DNA of 64,000 nucleotides from JABJAG01 sp965222215 (lineage in GTDB: Bacteria > Pseudomonadota > Alphaproteobacteria > UBA6615): the NCBI GenBank assembly GCA_965222215.1, contig OZ244931.1, positions 744,001-808,000 on the forward strand, given 5' to 3'. The notes under the pieces were generated by a model. It was not told where the DNA came from. It worked only from the letters and a program-made list of their open reading frames with translations, and ran no database searches. This document shows, piece after piece, positions 48,312 through 57,111 of the stretch; the first letter of the stretch is position 1; each line of letters opens with the position of its first letter. The translations under genes were made by a program, and so were the position numbers.

Positions 48312-49290
48312 TGGCCGGGGCGGGCACGACGGATTCGGGGTCGATATTGTCGCGCCACCAGGCGATGGTCTGGGCAATGCCCTCATCGAGGGGAATCTTG
48401 CGCTCCCAGCCGATTTCTGCGCGCGCGCGCGCGCAATCGACAAACAGCGACGTTGGGATGGTCGGCTGGCTGAGGTCGTGTTCGATGGCCAGATCGCGGC
48501 CGGATGCTGCGACGATCTTGGCCACGAGGTCGCGGATCGTGACCGCCTCGCCGTATCCGATGTTGTAGAGCGTGTAGTCGGGTTCCTGGTTGCGGATCGC
48601 GCACTCGACCGCATCGACCAGGTCGTCCGCATGCAGCAGGTCGCGCCCCTCGGTGCCTTCGCCCCAGACCACGATGCGGCCGTCCGCCGCGGTCATGGTC
48701 TTGGTGACCGTGGCCCCGAAGACGTGGCTGCGCTCCAGGTCGAACTTGTCATAGGCGCCGTAGATGTTCGAATGGCGCAGCGCCGTGTATTTCGTGCGGC
48801 CCAGGTTCGCGTAGAACTCGCACATCTTCTCCACATAGACCTTCGTCCAGCCGACCCCGAAATAGCGCGGGTGAAGCGGGGCGTTGGCGTCGAAGTCCGT
48901 CTCCTTCAGCGCCGTGTCCGAAGACGGGTACATCACGGTGCAGCTGAAGAAGATGACATGGCCCACATTGTGGTCATGGGCGGCGCGGAACAGCAGCGAG
49001 TTCATGACCGCGTTGTCGGTCACATGGATGTAGGGCCGCGACACGATGTCCTTCGAGCCGGATGTCGTCGCGGCGGCCTGCACGATGATGTCGATTCCCT
49101 GGACGCACCGCTCCACATCGCCGGGCTGCGTCAGGTCCGCCTGCACCCATTCGATGCCCGGAAAATCGTAGGCGGGGCGCTTGTTGTGGATGGCGACGAC
49201 CTCATAGGCGTCGCTCGCGGCGAACCGCTCGGCGATGTTGCGGCCAATGAATCCGGTTGCCCCGCAAACGAGGACGCGTTTTTTCGACAT
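48304..49290 (-). CDS. NAD-dependent epimerase/reductase, GDP-fucose synthetase-like, with altered active site
   Basis: A 328-residue extended SDR protein from ATG 49290 (MSKKRVLVCGATGFIGRN). The Rossmann GxxGxxG is intact. HSNIYGAYDKFDLERSHVF resembles the nucleotide-sugar binding segment of GDP-4-keto-6-deoxymannose epimerase/reductase (GMER). The catalytic YxxxK motif is changed: the aligned sequence is FGVGWTK, with Val146 where the Tyr is expected and Lys150 kept. Because the motif is conserved across the superfamily, the reaction may differ, or Tyr144 (two residues earlier) may substitute. Coupled to the NUDIX gene downstream. Confidence 0.75.
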   Translation of the reverse strand: MSKKRVLVCGATGFIGRNIAERFAASDAYEVVAIHNKRPAYDFPGIEWVQADLTQPGDVERCVQGIDIIVQAAATTSGSKDIVSRPYIHVTDNAVMNSLLFRAAHDHNVGHVIFFSCTVMYPSSDTALKETDFDANAPLHPRYFGVGWTKVYVEKMCEFYANLGRTKYTALRHSNIYGAYDKFDLERSHVFGATVTKTMTAADGRIVVWGEGTEGRDLLHADDLVDAVECAIRNQEPDYTLYNIGYGEAVTIRDLVAKIVAASGRDLAIEHDLSQPTIPTSLFVDCARARAEIGWERKIPLDEGIAQTIAWWRDNIDPESVVPAPANG

Positions 49291-49433
49291 CAGGTGAAGG
49301 CTCCGGTTTCGCGGGGTTCCGGCGGAACGGAAGAAGCGTTGTGGGAAAGAACGCGATTGTTGTAAACCAAGCATATATCGAACGCCACCGTGCGGTGGGC
49401 GTTGAACGAACCCTTCGGCGACCGGCCTGCACC

Positions 49434-50360
49434 ATGCCATTTCCTGACCGCAACGAACGGCTTTCGGACATCGTCAGCCACCTTCCGACACAGGCGGATT
49501 TTCCGCTCCTGAAGTCGGTCGCGCTGGACGATCCGGCCCGTGCATCGGTTGTGGATGCGGCCAATTTCTATATCTGGCTGACCCTGAGCGAGTACTTTCC
49601 CGAGCGCCGCTTCGTGCTGGGCGAGGACCTTCTCGAGACTTACCGTGACGCGGTGATGGCGCTGCCGAACATCACGCCCAACGGGCTCATCCTGCCCAAG
49701 GAGCCCAATGTTCTCGCCTACAACATCCTGCACCGGCGCGTCGCCGATCTCGTGGCGCGGTTGGGGCTGGCGGAGCATATCAGCGCGATCCAGTTCCCGA
49801 TCAACGTGCGCCTCGGACGGGGCGCCCCCAATCCCGCGGCGGACAGCCGGCCGCGCGCCTCGACCAAGCCGCACAGCGATATCTGGGCCGGCGATCCGGC
49901 GGGCGCGCTTGTCTTCATGCTGCCGCTGCTGGGCGATGTGCAGACTGTCGGCGTCGATTTCTTCGAGCCGCAGGACCTCGCCGAGGAATTTCTCGGGCCG
50001 CTCGATGACTATGACGAAGGTGCCGATATCTTCCGCGCCTCCACCCGCTATGACGCGGGCTTCCGGCACGGCGAGCTGATCATCTTCGACCCCTACCTGT
50101 TGCACCAGACGCTTCGCCCGGGCGACGGCCTGCGGGTCTCGATCGATTTCCGGTTCCTGCCGGCCCGCAAGCTGGACAGCGACGGTGCGCCGCCCGACGG
50201 CGTTCTGCGCACGCTGCTGCCGGTTGAGGAGTGGCTGGACTATGGCCGGGGCCGGCTGGTCGCGACTGGCGAACCCTTGCGTGAGTTCCGGGGCGAGGAC
50301 CGCTCGACGGTCGGCTATGAGGTTGCCCTTCGAACCGTCCGGTTCGGGGATCCGTCCTAG
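49434..50360 (+). CDS. 2-oxoglutarate/Fe(II)-type dioxygenase fold protein
   Basis: A 308-residue protein from ATG 49434. The facial triad pattern is H147-S-D149 (TKPHSDIWAGD) and H224 (YLLHQTLRPGDGLRVSIDFRF), with an Arg ten residues later for 2-oxoglutarate. GALVFMLPLLGDV forms the intervening strand. No close family can be named. A longer start at GTG 49341 is possible. It lies in the surface glycan island and probably oxidises a sugar, lipid or small molecule there. Confidence 0.65.
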   Translation: MPFPDRNERLSDIVSHLPTQADFPLLKSVALDDPARASVVDAANFYIWLTLSEYFPERRFVLGEDLLETYRDAVMALPNITPNGLILPKEPNVLAYNILHRRVADLVARLGLAEHISAIQFPINVRLGRGAPNPAADSRPRASTKPHSDIWAGDPAGALVFMLPLLGDVQTVGVDFFEPQDLAEEFLGPLDDYDEGADIFRASTRYDAGFRHGELIIFDPYLLHQTLRPGDGLRVSIDFRFLPARKLDSDGAPPDGVLRTLLPVEEWLDYGRGRLVATGEPLREFRGEDRSTVGYEVALRTVRFGDPS

Positions 50361-50362
50361 CC

Positions 50363-51298
50363 TTGGCCCTTCGTTCGATCACAGCAGACGACATCGCGCG
50401 CCTGGGCGGTATCTCGACCGGCGATGTGGAGGCCTGGCTCAGCGACCTGTCCGGCTTTGCCCTGCAGTACCGGGTTCTCGAAGGTGACGAACACGACGCG
50501 GCGCTCGAGGCAGCGCGCCAGGAGATTGAACGTCCGGAACTGCGGATTTCGGGCGCGGGCGACCAGCCGGTCTGGGAGCGCGGCTGGGGCGGCATTCTCG
50601 AGGACGTGCGCGCGCGCGGGTTCTCGCGCGAGACGCTGTGCCCCCAGTATTTCAGCGGGCAGATGATCCTCCGTCTGTTCGGACGTTACATCCTCGCCGA
50701 GAATGCGCGGTTCGTGACCGATCTGGATATCCTGTTGCGCCGGGTGTTCATACACCGCTTCCTCTCCGGCGCCGAAGAGGTGGTCGAGTTCGGGTGCGGG
50801 ACCGGCCTCAATGTCCTGCTGATGTCCGAAATCCTGCCGGACGCAAAGCTGACCGGCACCGACTGGGCCGTGGCCTCCCAGGAGATCCTGGAGTTCGCGC
50901 GCGACCAGATTGGCCCGCGCATCCACGGCACGCGCTTTGACATGAGGACCCTCGAGGGGCGCGCGGAGATCGCGCTGTCACCCTCGACCACGGTGCTGAC
51001 CGTCCACGCGCTGGAGCAGCTGGGCCCCGATTTCGGGCCGTTCCTGGACTACGTTCGCGGGGCGAAACCGCGCCTGTGCGTGCACTTCGAGCCGATGAAC
51101 GAGCTCTACGATCCGGCCGATCCGCTCGATGCGGTCGCGCTGCGCTACCACGAGAAGCGCAACTACCTGTGGGGATTCCTGGACGCGGTGCGCGCGCTGG
51201 CCGACGAAGGGCAGGCCGAAATCCTGACGGTCCACCGGTTCGGATACGGCAGCCATTACCACGAGGCGTATAACGCGCTCGTCTGGCGGCCGCTCTAG
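50363..51298 (+). CDS. SAM-dependent methyltransferase
   Basis: A 311-residue protein starting with TTG at 50363, two bases after the dioxygenase stop. Residues about 1-130 are an unassigned N-terminal domain. The class I methyltransferase core starts at VEFGCGTGLNVLLMS (motif I), then LTGTDWAVASQEIL (motif II) and STTVLTVHALEQLG. The end GYGSHYHEAYNALVWRP is unusual. The acceptor is unknown; a sugar or polyketide-like chain is plausible from context. Its stop shares CTAG with the convergent gene's stop. Confidence 0.7.
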   Translation: MALRSITADDIARLGGISTGDVEAWLSDLSGFALQYRVLEGDEHDAALEAARQEIERPELRISGAGDQPVWERGWGGILEDVRARGFSRETLCPQYFSGQMILRLFGRYILAENARFVTDLDILLRRVFIHRFLSGAEEVVEFGCGTGLNVLLMSEILPDAKLTGTDWAVASQEILEFARDQIGPRIHGTRFDMRTLEGRAEIALSPSTTVLTVHALEQLGPDFGPFLDYVRGAKPRLCVHFEPMNELYDPADPLDAVALRYHEKRNYLWGFLDAVRALADEGQAEILTVHRFGYGSHYHEAYNALVWRPL

Positions 51299-52365
51299 GC
51301 CTGACTTCTGCGGCTGCCGCGAATTTTCCGGTGCAGCCAGCGCAACACGCGATAGCGAACCACAAGCAGGATCGCCGCGCCCCGCAGGCCCGGGCGGGGC
51401 GCCGCATCCCCGCCGCCCGTGTAGTGATCGAGGAATATGCGGCGCCAGTGGTTCGTCAGCGCGATCCGTGTGCGCGGCACGCGATAGGACAACTGCACGA
51501 TGTCCTTGCCGGCGGTGTCCAGGATCACCACGGATTGCCGCTCCGTGTCGGTTCGCAAGCTGGCGTCGGGCGTGGCGGGGTCGGCGATCCGCATGTTCGC
51601 CTGAAGCAGCCGCGCCCGCCGGAACGCCTCGGTCTGGATCTCCGGCGACATCAGCTCGAACCACGCCTTCTTGGCGCCCTCGATCCGGGCCGCGAGGTCG
51701 TCGCCCTCAAGGCCGACGAATGCGCCTTCGCCGCCGATGGGGATGTCGTCGATGGGGATATCCCGGTTGAACTGGTACTGGCCCGGCCAGTTGGCGCGCG
51801 CGAGATAGAACGCAACCATCTGCTGGAAGGAATCCGGGCCGGTGCAGGGGTTCCAGTCGCCCTGAATCTCGATCCAGCGCCGGGTCGTGAAGGCCGAGGT
51901 TTCCGGCGCATAGCCGCATTCCCAGACGTCGTGATAGACGCGGTGCCGGAAGCGGGAGGTTCTCAGGCGGAAGAGGTGATCCGGAAAGAACCCGACATAC
52001 CCGGCCAGCGCGTCGTCCCAGCCGGATGTTTCGAACGACATCTCGTCGTTGAAGTTCACCAGGAAATAGGCGTGCGGGTCGCTGACGGCGATGAGGTCGT
52101 TGATCGCCTGCCAGAGAATGAAAAATCCGCCGGGCAGGGGGGTCGAGATGTACTTGACCGTGAACGGCCTTTGCGCGGCCTCCCGGGGCAGCAGCGCGTT
52201 CATGGCCGCGTCGTCGTCGTCGATCTTGACGCACACTTCGATGCGCCCCGGCTCGCGCGCGGTCTGCTCGATATTGTCGAACAGCGCGACCAGATTATCG
52301 GGCCGGTTCGAGGTGAGGTGGATTGAAACCAGCCGATCCGCGCGCGTCTGTGCGTCGTCGTTCAT
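51295..52365 (-). CDS. glycosyltransferase-like protein (GT-A type)
   Basis: A 356-residue protein. LVSIHLTSNRPDNLVALFDNIEQTAREPGRIEVCVKIDDDDAAMN has the start of a GT-A fold with a DDDD run, and YFLVNFNDEMSFETSGWDD carries the N-F-N-D metal motif usual in nucleotide-sugar transferases. IEIQGDWNPCTGPDSFQQMVAFYL resembles an acceptor loop. The basic C-terminus (LLVVRYRVLRWLHRKIRGSRR) may bind the membrane. It converges with the methyltransferase at a shared CTAG, and its upstream region faces the PhyH gene divergently. Confidence 0.6.
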   Translation of the reverse strand: MNDDAQTRADRLVSIHLTSNRPDNLVALFDNIEQTAREPGRIEVCVKIDDDDAAMNALLPREAAQRPFTVKYISTPLPGGFFILWQAINDLIAVSDPHAYFLVNFNDEMSFETSGWDDALAGYVGFFPDHLFRLRTSRFRHRVYHDVWECGYAPETSAFTTRRWIEIQGDWNPCTGPDSFQQMVAFYLARANWPGQYQFNRDIPIDDIPIGGEGAFVGLEGDDLAARIEGAKKAWFELMSPEIQTEAFRRARLLQANMRIADPATPDASLRTDTERQSVVILDTAGKDIVQLSYRVPRTRIALTNHWRRIFLDHYTGGGDAAPRPGLRGAAILLVVRYRVLRWLHRKIRGSRRSQA

Positions 52366-52520
52366 TTGAGGCGGATCAATTCGCGCGGTTCGGGTTCATG
52401 ATTTAGTGCCGACAAAGCAACATGTTATCATACGCCCCGGTGGTCGCAGCCAGAGACCATTGACGGCGCGTGGATCATGCTCCTAAGAGACTACAGCAGG
52501 ATATCCAAACCGGTTTGACA
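52366..52520. promoter_or_regulatory. divergent intergenic region (glycosyltransferase / dioxygenase)
   Basis: 155 bp between the minus-strand glycosyltransferase and the plus-strand PhyH protein, A+T-rich around 52405-52435 (TTTAGTGCCGACAAAGCAACATG). Promoters for both genes should lie here. A GTG at 52470 would extend the dioxygenase by 17 residues. No clear operator. Confidence 0.4.
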
Positions 52521-53357
52521 ATGACGGCCCTGAACGAAATAACGTCACGGACCGATGCCGCGACATTCGACGTTGTGCAGGATCGCACGGCGGATGCGAT
52601 CGCGCGCGCCGTGCTGGAATACGGTGCCGCATTCATGAAAGGCGCCCTCGCGCCGGAAATGGTCTCCCACTACCGGACGCTTCTGGGCGTCGATCAGGCG
52701 CTGACGCGCGACCGGCTCGATCCCGAGCATATGATCCCGCTTCTGCACCGCTCGAGCCGTAACCTCCTCACCCACCACTCCTATTCGGATGTCGCCGATC
52801 CGCTCGGATATTGGTTTGCGCAGAGCCCGCTGGCCGATGTGGCGCGCGGCATCCTCGGGACGGAGGAAATCTGGCTGGAGCTCGAGAGTTCCTATTTCCG
52901 CGAGGCCCTTCCGCCCAAATACGCCGAACTCGGCGCGGGATATCACAGCGTCCACAATGACGGGTGGTTCGCGCAGGCGGGCGGCATGGCCAATTTCTGG
53001 ATGCCGCTGACACCCTGCAACGCCGAGGCGCCGGGCCTCGAAGTGGTGCTGGACACCAACAATGGCAACTGGGCGCCGGCATGTCTGCAGGATCTCGTGG
53101 ACCCCACGAAGGAGCGCGATCAGGCCTTCGACGAGATTGTCGCGCACTTCGGCGAGGACAAGCTGTGGCATCCGGTGTTCGAGTCGGGCGATGTCATCGT
53201 ATTCCACCACTTCACCCATCACCGGACATTCTTCACGCCGGAGATGTTCCGGCGGCGCGTCTCGATCGAGTTCCGCGTCCTGGGCCGCCCCCAGGAAGGC
53301 AAGCCCGGACTCATCATGCGGCCCGGCGGTGACGTCGAGCCGGTAAACCTCGATTGA
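52521..53357 (+). CDS. phytanoyl-CoA dioxygenase (PhyH)-family protein
   Basis: A 278-residue protein with the start chosen at ATG 52521, matching the length of the paralogous domain at 60138; GTG 52470 is an alternative. The iron ligands are visible: H145-N-D147 (HSVHNDGWFAQAGG) and a His from the FHHFTHHR cluster (229-234), with Arg further on (RRRVSIEFR) for 2-oxoglutarate. LEVVLDTNNGNW fits the PhyH middle strand. It likely hydroxylates a lipid, sugar or small metabolite. The stop overlaps the next TTG start. It is a paralogue of the N-terminal domain of the 60138 gene. Confidence 0.8.
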   Translation: MTALNEITSRTDAATFDVVQDRTADAIARAVLEYGAAFMKGALAPEMVSHYRTLLGVDQALTRDRLDPEHMIPLLHRSSRNLLTHHSYSDVADPLGYWFAQSPLADVARGILGTEEIWLELESSYFREALPPKYAELGAGYHSVHNDGWFAQAGGMANFWMPLTPCNAEAPGLEVVLDTNNGNWAPACLQDLVDPTKERDQAFDEIVAHFGEDKLWHPVFESGDVIVFHHFTHHRTFFTPEMFRRRVSIEFRVLGRPQEGKPGLIMRPGGDVEPVNLD

Positions 53358-55261
53358 CATTTCAGACGGACCAGAACGGTGCGACGATCCACTATGGGAT
53401 CGGTAATCCGAATCTGTTCTGTGCCGTCTTCGCCTGCCTGACACCGGCGCTCTTCCTGCTTGTCTGGTTCGTGTCGGACAACACCCTGCCTGTCGGTGAT
53501 GGCGCGAACTTCCTCGGCTCCGGGCTGAAGGTCTGGAAAATCTTCGTCGATCAGGGCGTCGGGTCCGGGATCGCGTCCCTGTTCTGGGAGCGCGGCTGGC
53601 GGCCCATACTTTTCCCGGTGTTTATCGTGCCGTTCCTGCTGGTGACGGGCGGAAACGTGTCGGCGACGCTGGCGCTCGTCGGGATGGCGATCGTCGCCCT
53701 CACGGCCTGGTACGCATACCGCATCCTGCGGCTTTGTACGTCCGCGTATGTCGCGGCGGCCGGGGCGGTGCTCATCGGCTCGATGCCGGTTGTGCAGTAT
53801 CACGCGGTCTTGCTGATTTCCGAGACGGCATTTGTGGTGACGGCGCTGGCGGCGATCTACCACCTGGCGCGCAGCGGATGGCTTGTCCGGACGGCGCATT
53901 TCTGGGGCGCCGTCGTGTTCCTCGCGCTCAGCGTGGCGATTCGCCCCGCGGAGACGGTCCTGGTGCTGGTGCCGCCCGTCGCGCTCGGCGTGGCCTGGGG
54001 AATGTACAAGGGCTGCTTCTCCGTCGGGGCCGTGCTGGTTTCCGCCGCACTTCTGGGGGCGGGCGTCTGCGTCTGGATGCTGAGCGTCTTCGTCTCTCCG
54101 GAAGTCGCCATAACGGTGCCGCGCATCGCCACCGACGGGCTGACGGCGCTCACAAAAGCGGTCAAGCTCTTCGCTTTCCTGCTGCCGGTGGTTGCGGTCT
54201 GTGGTGCCGTCTGGATGGTTTGGCAGGAACGGCGCAAACCGGGCGAACCGTCACACCGGCTCGTGCTCGGCTCGCTGGTGTTCGCGGTGCTGATGGTCAC
54301 CTGGTGGGCTCCCTTTGCGCGGGGCCTGTTCGAATGGGTGTACGAGAACACGCTCGGGCCGACCATCCGGAATGCGCCGTCCGTATCGTTCGATTCATTC
54401 GGCGACCAGTTTCTGGCCTACGCCATTCAGGGCGGGGTCATCATTCTGGCGGGTGCGATGGTCCTGTCGCTGGCGGGCATGGTCGGGGCACGGCGTGGGA
54501 AAACTCCTGAGGATGGGACGGTTCTTGCGGTCATCGTCCTGCTTCTGGCCACGGTGCCGCTGGCCTGGTTCACGACCATCATCGGCCCGCAGGCCGACCC
54601 GCGGCGGCTGGTTGTTCCCATTGTCGCCGTGGCTCTGTCGCTGTTGCTGATCGGGGTCAGGCCGCCTTCGTACCGTCATTTCAGGGCCGGGTTCCTGGTG
54701 CTGCTTCTTGTCGTCCAGGGGGCGGCGCTCGTGGCGGCGGCGCGTGACTGGATACCCCACACGCCCGCGCGGCGTATTCTCTCCGGCCCGGTTCCGATTC
54801 CGTATCTCAAGCCCGAACCGAACACGGCGATTCTCGAGTTCCTGAACGCCCACAACACCGATGGCCAGATCGGGCAGATTGCGCCGATTGTGTTCGCGGA
54901 GCCCGCGGACGCGTTCACGATCAACGAACTCGCGCCGTATATCGGGAACGGTTACCAGTCGGTTCTGCCCCTGATACGTGATTTCCAGGGGGACGATTCG
55001 ATCCGATGGTTCCGGGACCAGTCCGGCTTCTCCCATGTCCTGTTGGGAATGCCGGGCGGCGCGTGGTGGTCAGACAACGAGGCGGAGTATCTCGAAAAGC
55101 TGCGCGCGCGCCGGGATAGCCTGACCAACCCTTATTACAAGCTCGATGCGCAGATGGCGCTGCGATATCTCGAGAGAATGATCGGGGACCTAGGGCTGGA
55201 TCCGGTCGATACGCTTGAGATATCGGGCCAGACGTTTGTCCTGTTCAGGGTCGCGCGCTAG
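53354..55261 (+). CDS. integral membrane glycosyltransferase-like protein (GT39/PMT superfamily)
   Basis: A 635-residue protein starting with TTG at 53354 (TTGA overlap with the preceding stop). About eleven transmembrane segments occupy residues 15-470; a soluble C-terminal domain of about 165 residues follows. LFLLVWFVSDNTLPVGDGANF carries the acidic first-loop residues used by GT-C enzymes, and the layout (many helices, then a periplasmic domain) fits the PMT/ArnT group. It probably transfers a sugar from a lipid-linked donor at the periplasmic face. It converges with the 55258 gene. Confidence 0.6.
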   Translation: MTFQTDQNGATIHYGIGNPNLFCAVFACLTPALFLLVWFVSDNTLPVGDGANFLGSGLKVWKIFVDQGVGSGIASLFWERGWRPILFPVFIVPFLLVTGGNVSATLALVGMAIVALTAWYAYRILRLCTSAYVAAAGAVLIGSMPVVQYHAVLLISETAFVVTALAAIYHLARSGWLVRTAHFWGAVVFLALSVAIRPAETVLVLVPPVALGVAWGMYKGCFSVGAVLVSAALLGAGVCVWMLSVFVSPEVAITVPRIATDGLTALTKAVKLFAFLLPVVAVCGAVWMVWQERRKPGEPSHRLVLGSLVFAVLMVTWWAPFARGLFEWVYENTLGPTIRNAPSVSFDSFGDQFLAYAIQGGVIILAGAMVLSLAGMVGARRGKTPEDGTVLAVIVLLLATVPLAWFTTIIGPQADPRRLVVPIVAVALSLLLIGVRPPSYRHFRAGFLVLLLVVQGAALVAAARDWIPHTPARRILSGPVPIPYLKPEPNTAILEFLNAHNTDGQIGQIAPIVFAEPADAFTINELAPYIGNGYQSVLPLIRDFQGDDSIRWFRDQSGFSHVLLGMPGGAWWSDNEAEYLEKLRARRDSLTNPYYKLDAQMALRYLERMIGDLGLDPVDTLEISGQTFVLFRVAR

Positions 55262-57054
55262 CGCAGCGCATCGCTTTCCGCGGACACGAAGCGGAAATCG
55301 ACACTCAGGCGGCTGTGCGGCGCGCCGAGCATGGTCACCGTCCGGTGCAGGCTGTGCGTGGAGTGAAACAGCCCGTCGCCCGGCTCGAACTCCGGATCGA
55401 AAAACATCTCGTTCGGCAGCAACTCCCGGTCCACGAGGTCCGTTTTGTTGTTATCTGTAGGCAGATAGTTGTTCAGCCGGACGGGCAGCACGCCGAGGCC
55501 CGAGCCGGACGTCGGTCCGCAGCGCGTGAAGGGGATCCAGACCGTCGAGAAAAGCTCGTGGCGGTGCTGCAGGCGCGAATCCTGGTGGCCCGTGACGGTG
55601 AAGCTGGTCGTGTTGCGGGTATAGGCCCGCGCCATGCTCAGGTTGGGGCTGAACACGGGTGCGTAGCCCAGGAACGACTGCACAACCGCGCCGGCCGGAC
55701 CCTGGAGCACATGTTGTGCCGCAGCGTCCGACATCTCACGTTCGGCGTCCGAGAAGAACTGGCTCGACATGTACATGCCCGCATCCAAGGCCTCCTGCCA
55801 GCGTGCGTAGATCGAGCCGTCCCGGCTGTCGTTGAACGCGGCGTTGAGCGGGTAGGTCGCGTTCCTCGTATCGTGAATGAAGCCATCGGGAATGCCGTCC
55901 AGCGTGCGTTCCATTGCCGCACGGTATGCCCGGGAGGCGTCGGCGGAGAACAGTCCGCGGATGAGCACGCATCCGTGCCGCCGGTAGATCTTCGTGGCGG
56001 CCTGCGATTCGAGGTTGTCGGCGTCGTAAGTCAGACTGTGCCGGTCGATCAGCAGCCGGTTGTAGAGCGTCTCGTAGGTGGCGTTGTCGCGCTGGTCCGC
56101 CTCGTACAGGCCGGACAGCAGGGAGCACGCGATCTCGTCGTTGGCGGGGTCGCGCGCAAAGGCCTCTTCCCAGAACCGAACAGCCCGATCAATGTCACCC
56201 GACTGGCGCGCGGCATGGCCGCCGATGAGGCACGGAATGGCATCGTCCGAGGCGGCCGCATGAGCCTCGCAATGCCGCAGCAGCCATGAGGTCTCGCCGT
56301 TGGCGAGCATCTCATTGGCCGCGAGCCGGTCAAAAGGGTCGCTGAGGTGTCTCCCCTGTGAAGGCGTGGCGGCGATGTCCGGGGCGGCGGGTGGTTCAGC
56401 GGTGCCGTCTCTATCCGGTGCCGCGGCCGGGGCCGGCGGATTTGCCGATCCGGGTTCCGGCCGGACGGTGCTGACATATTCCGTGAAGCCGGCTGATGGT
56501 ACCAGGGCGGACGGGCCGGTGGCCGGATTGCTGCGGAGTTTTCGCAGGCGCCCGTTCGTGTCGCGATAGCTGAACGCGGCCATCATCTCAACCCGCACAG
56601 GCGTCCAGGCATGCTCGCCGGTTTGCGCGTTGCTGCCGGCGGCAAGGATGCGCCACTGGGCCGCGAGACCGCTGCGCGGCAGGCGAATGTCGGCGACCTT
56701 GGCGTGTACACGCAGCGGTGACTTCGTCACGTCCCGCCATGTCTGGCCGCCGTCGGCGCTGCTCTGGATCCGGACGAGGTCCTGCCGGAACGGCGTGTTC
56801 GTCGTCTGCTCGAGGACGACCCGGCGAATATGGACCGGGTACGGGAAGCGGCAGCCGATATAGGCCTTGCCCCTGACATCCGCGCCTTTCTCCGGCGAAA
56901 TCCAGAACGAGTGGGGATCGTCGTCGAAGGCGGGGTAGGGATTACCGCCGCTGGAGATCGGCTCGCCGAACCCGGTGATGTCGGGTTCGTACCGTGCGGC
57001 GATCCAGTCGGCGCTGTAGCGGCCGAAGGGCAGAAAGGTATCAAGCAAGGACAT
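55258..57054 (-). CDS. two-domain protein: discoidin-like N-terminus, PhyH-type dioxygenase C-terminus
   Basis: A 598-residue protein from ATG 57054 (MSLLDTFLPFG; a longer start at 57090 is possible). Residues about 10-160 have a beta-sandwich pattern resembling F5/8 (discoidin) domains (NPYPAFDDDPHSFWISPE, FPYPVHIRRVVLEQT, GGQTWRDVT, WRILAAG). A Pro/Ala-rich linker and a TPR-like helix pair (about 260-330) follow. The C-terminal domain (about 365-598) carries H490-Q-D492 (VTGHQDSRLQHR), H570 (THSLHRTV) and a distal Arg (RLSVDFRF), a complete Fe/2OG facial triad. It possibly oxidises a glycan that it binds through the discoidin-like module. Confidence 0.65.
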   Translation of the reverse strand: MSLLDTFLPFGRYSADWIAARYEPDITGFGEPISSGGNPYPAFDDDPHSFWISPEKGADVRGKAYIGCRFPYPVHIRRVVLEQTTNTPFRQDLVRIQSSADGGQTWRDVTKSPLRVHAKVADIRLPRSGLAAQWRILAAGSNAQTGEHAWTPVRVEMMAAFSYRDTNGRLRKLRSNPATGPSALVPSAGFTEYVSTVRPEPGSANPPAPAAAPDRDGTAEPPAAPDIAATPSQGRHLSDPFDRLAANEMLANGETSWLLRHCEAHAAASDDAIPCLIGGHAARQSGDIDRAVRFWEEAFARDPANDEIACSLLSGLYEADQRDNATYETLYNRLLIDRHSLTYDADNLESQAATKIYRRHGCVLIRGLFSADASRAYRAAMERTLDGIPDGFIHDTRNATYPLNAAFNDSRDGSIYARWQEALDAGMYMSSQFFSDAEREMSDAAAQHVLQGPAGAVVQSFLGYAPVFSPNLSMARAYTRNTTSFTVTGHQDSRLQHRHELFSTVWIPFTRCGPTSGSGLGVLPVRLNNYLPTDNNKTDLVDRELLPNEMFFDPEFEPGDGLFHSTHSLHRTVTMLGAPHSRLSVDFRFVSAESDALR

Positions 57055-57111
57055 GCAGTATTCCCGGGTCGTGTCGGCCCGACTATGCATCTTCAGCCGG
57101 GCGGCGAGAAG

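Noticed and set aside
48312..48632. N-terminal extension of the NUDIX frame
   Set aside because: It overlaps the epimerase gene, is Ser/Arg/Pro-rich and lacks motifs; ATG 48311 is coupled to the epimerase stop and gives a normal NUDIX length.
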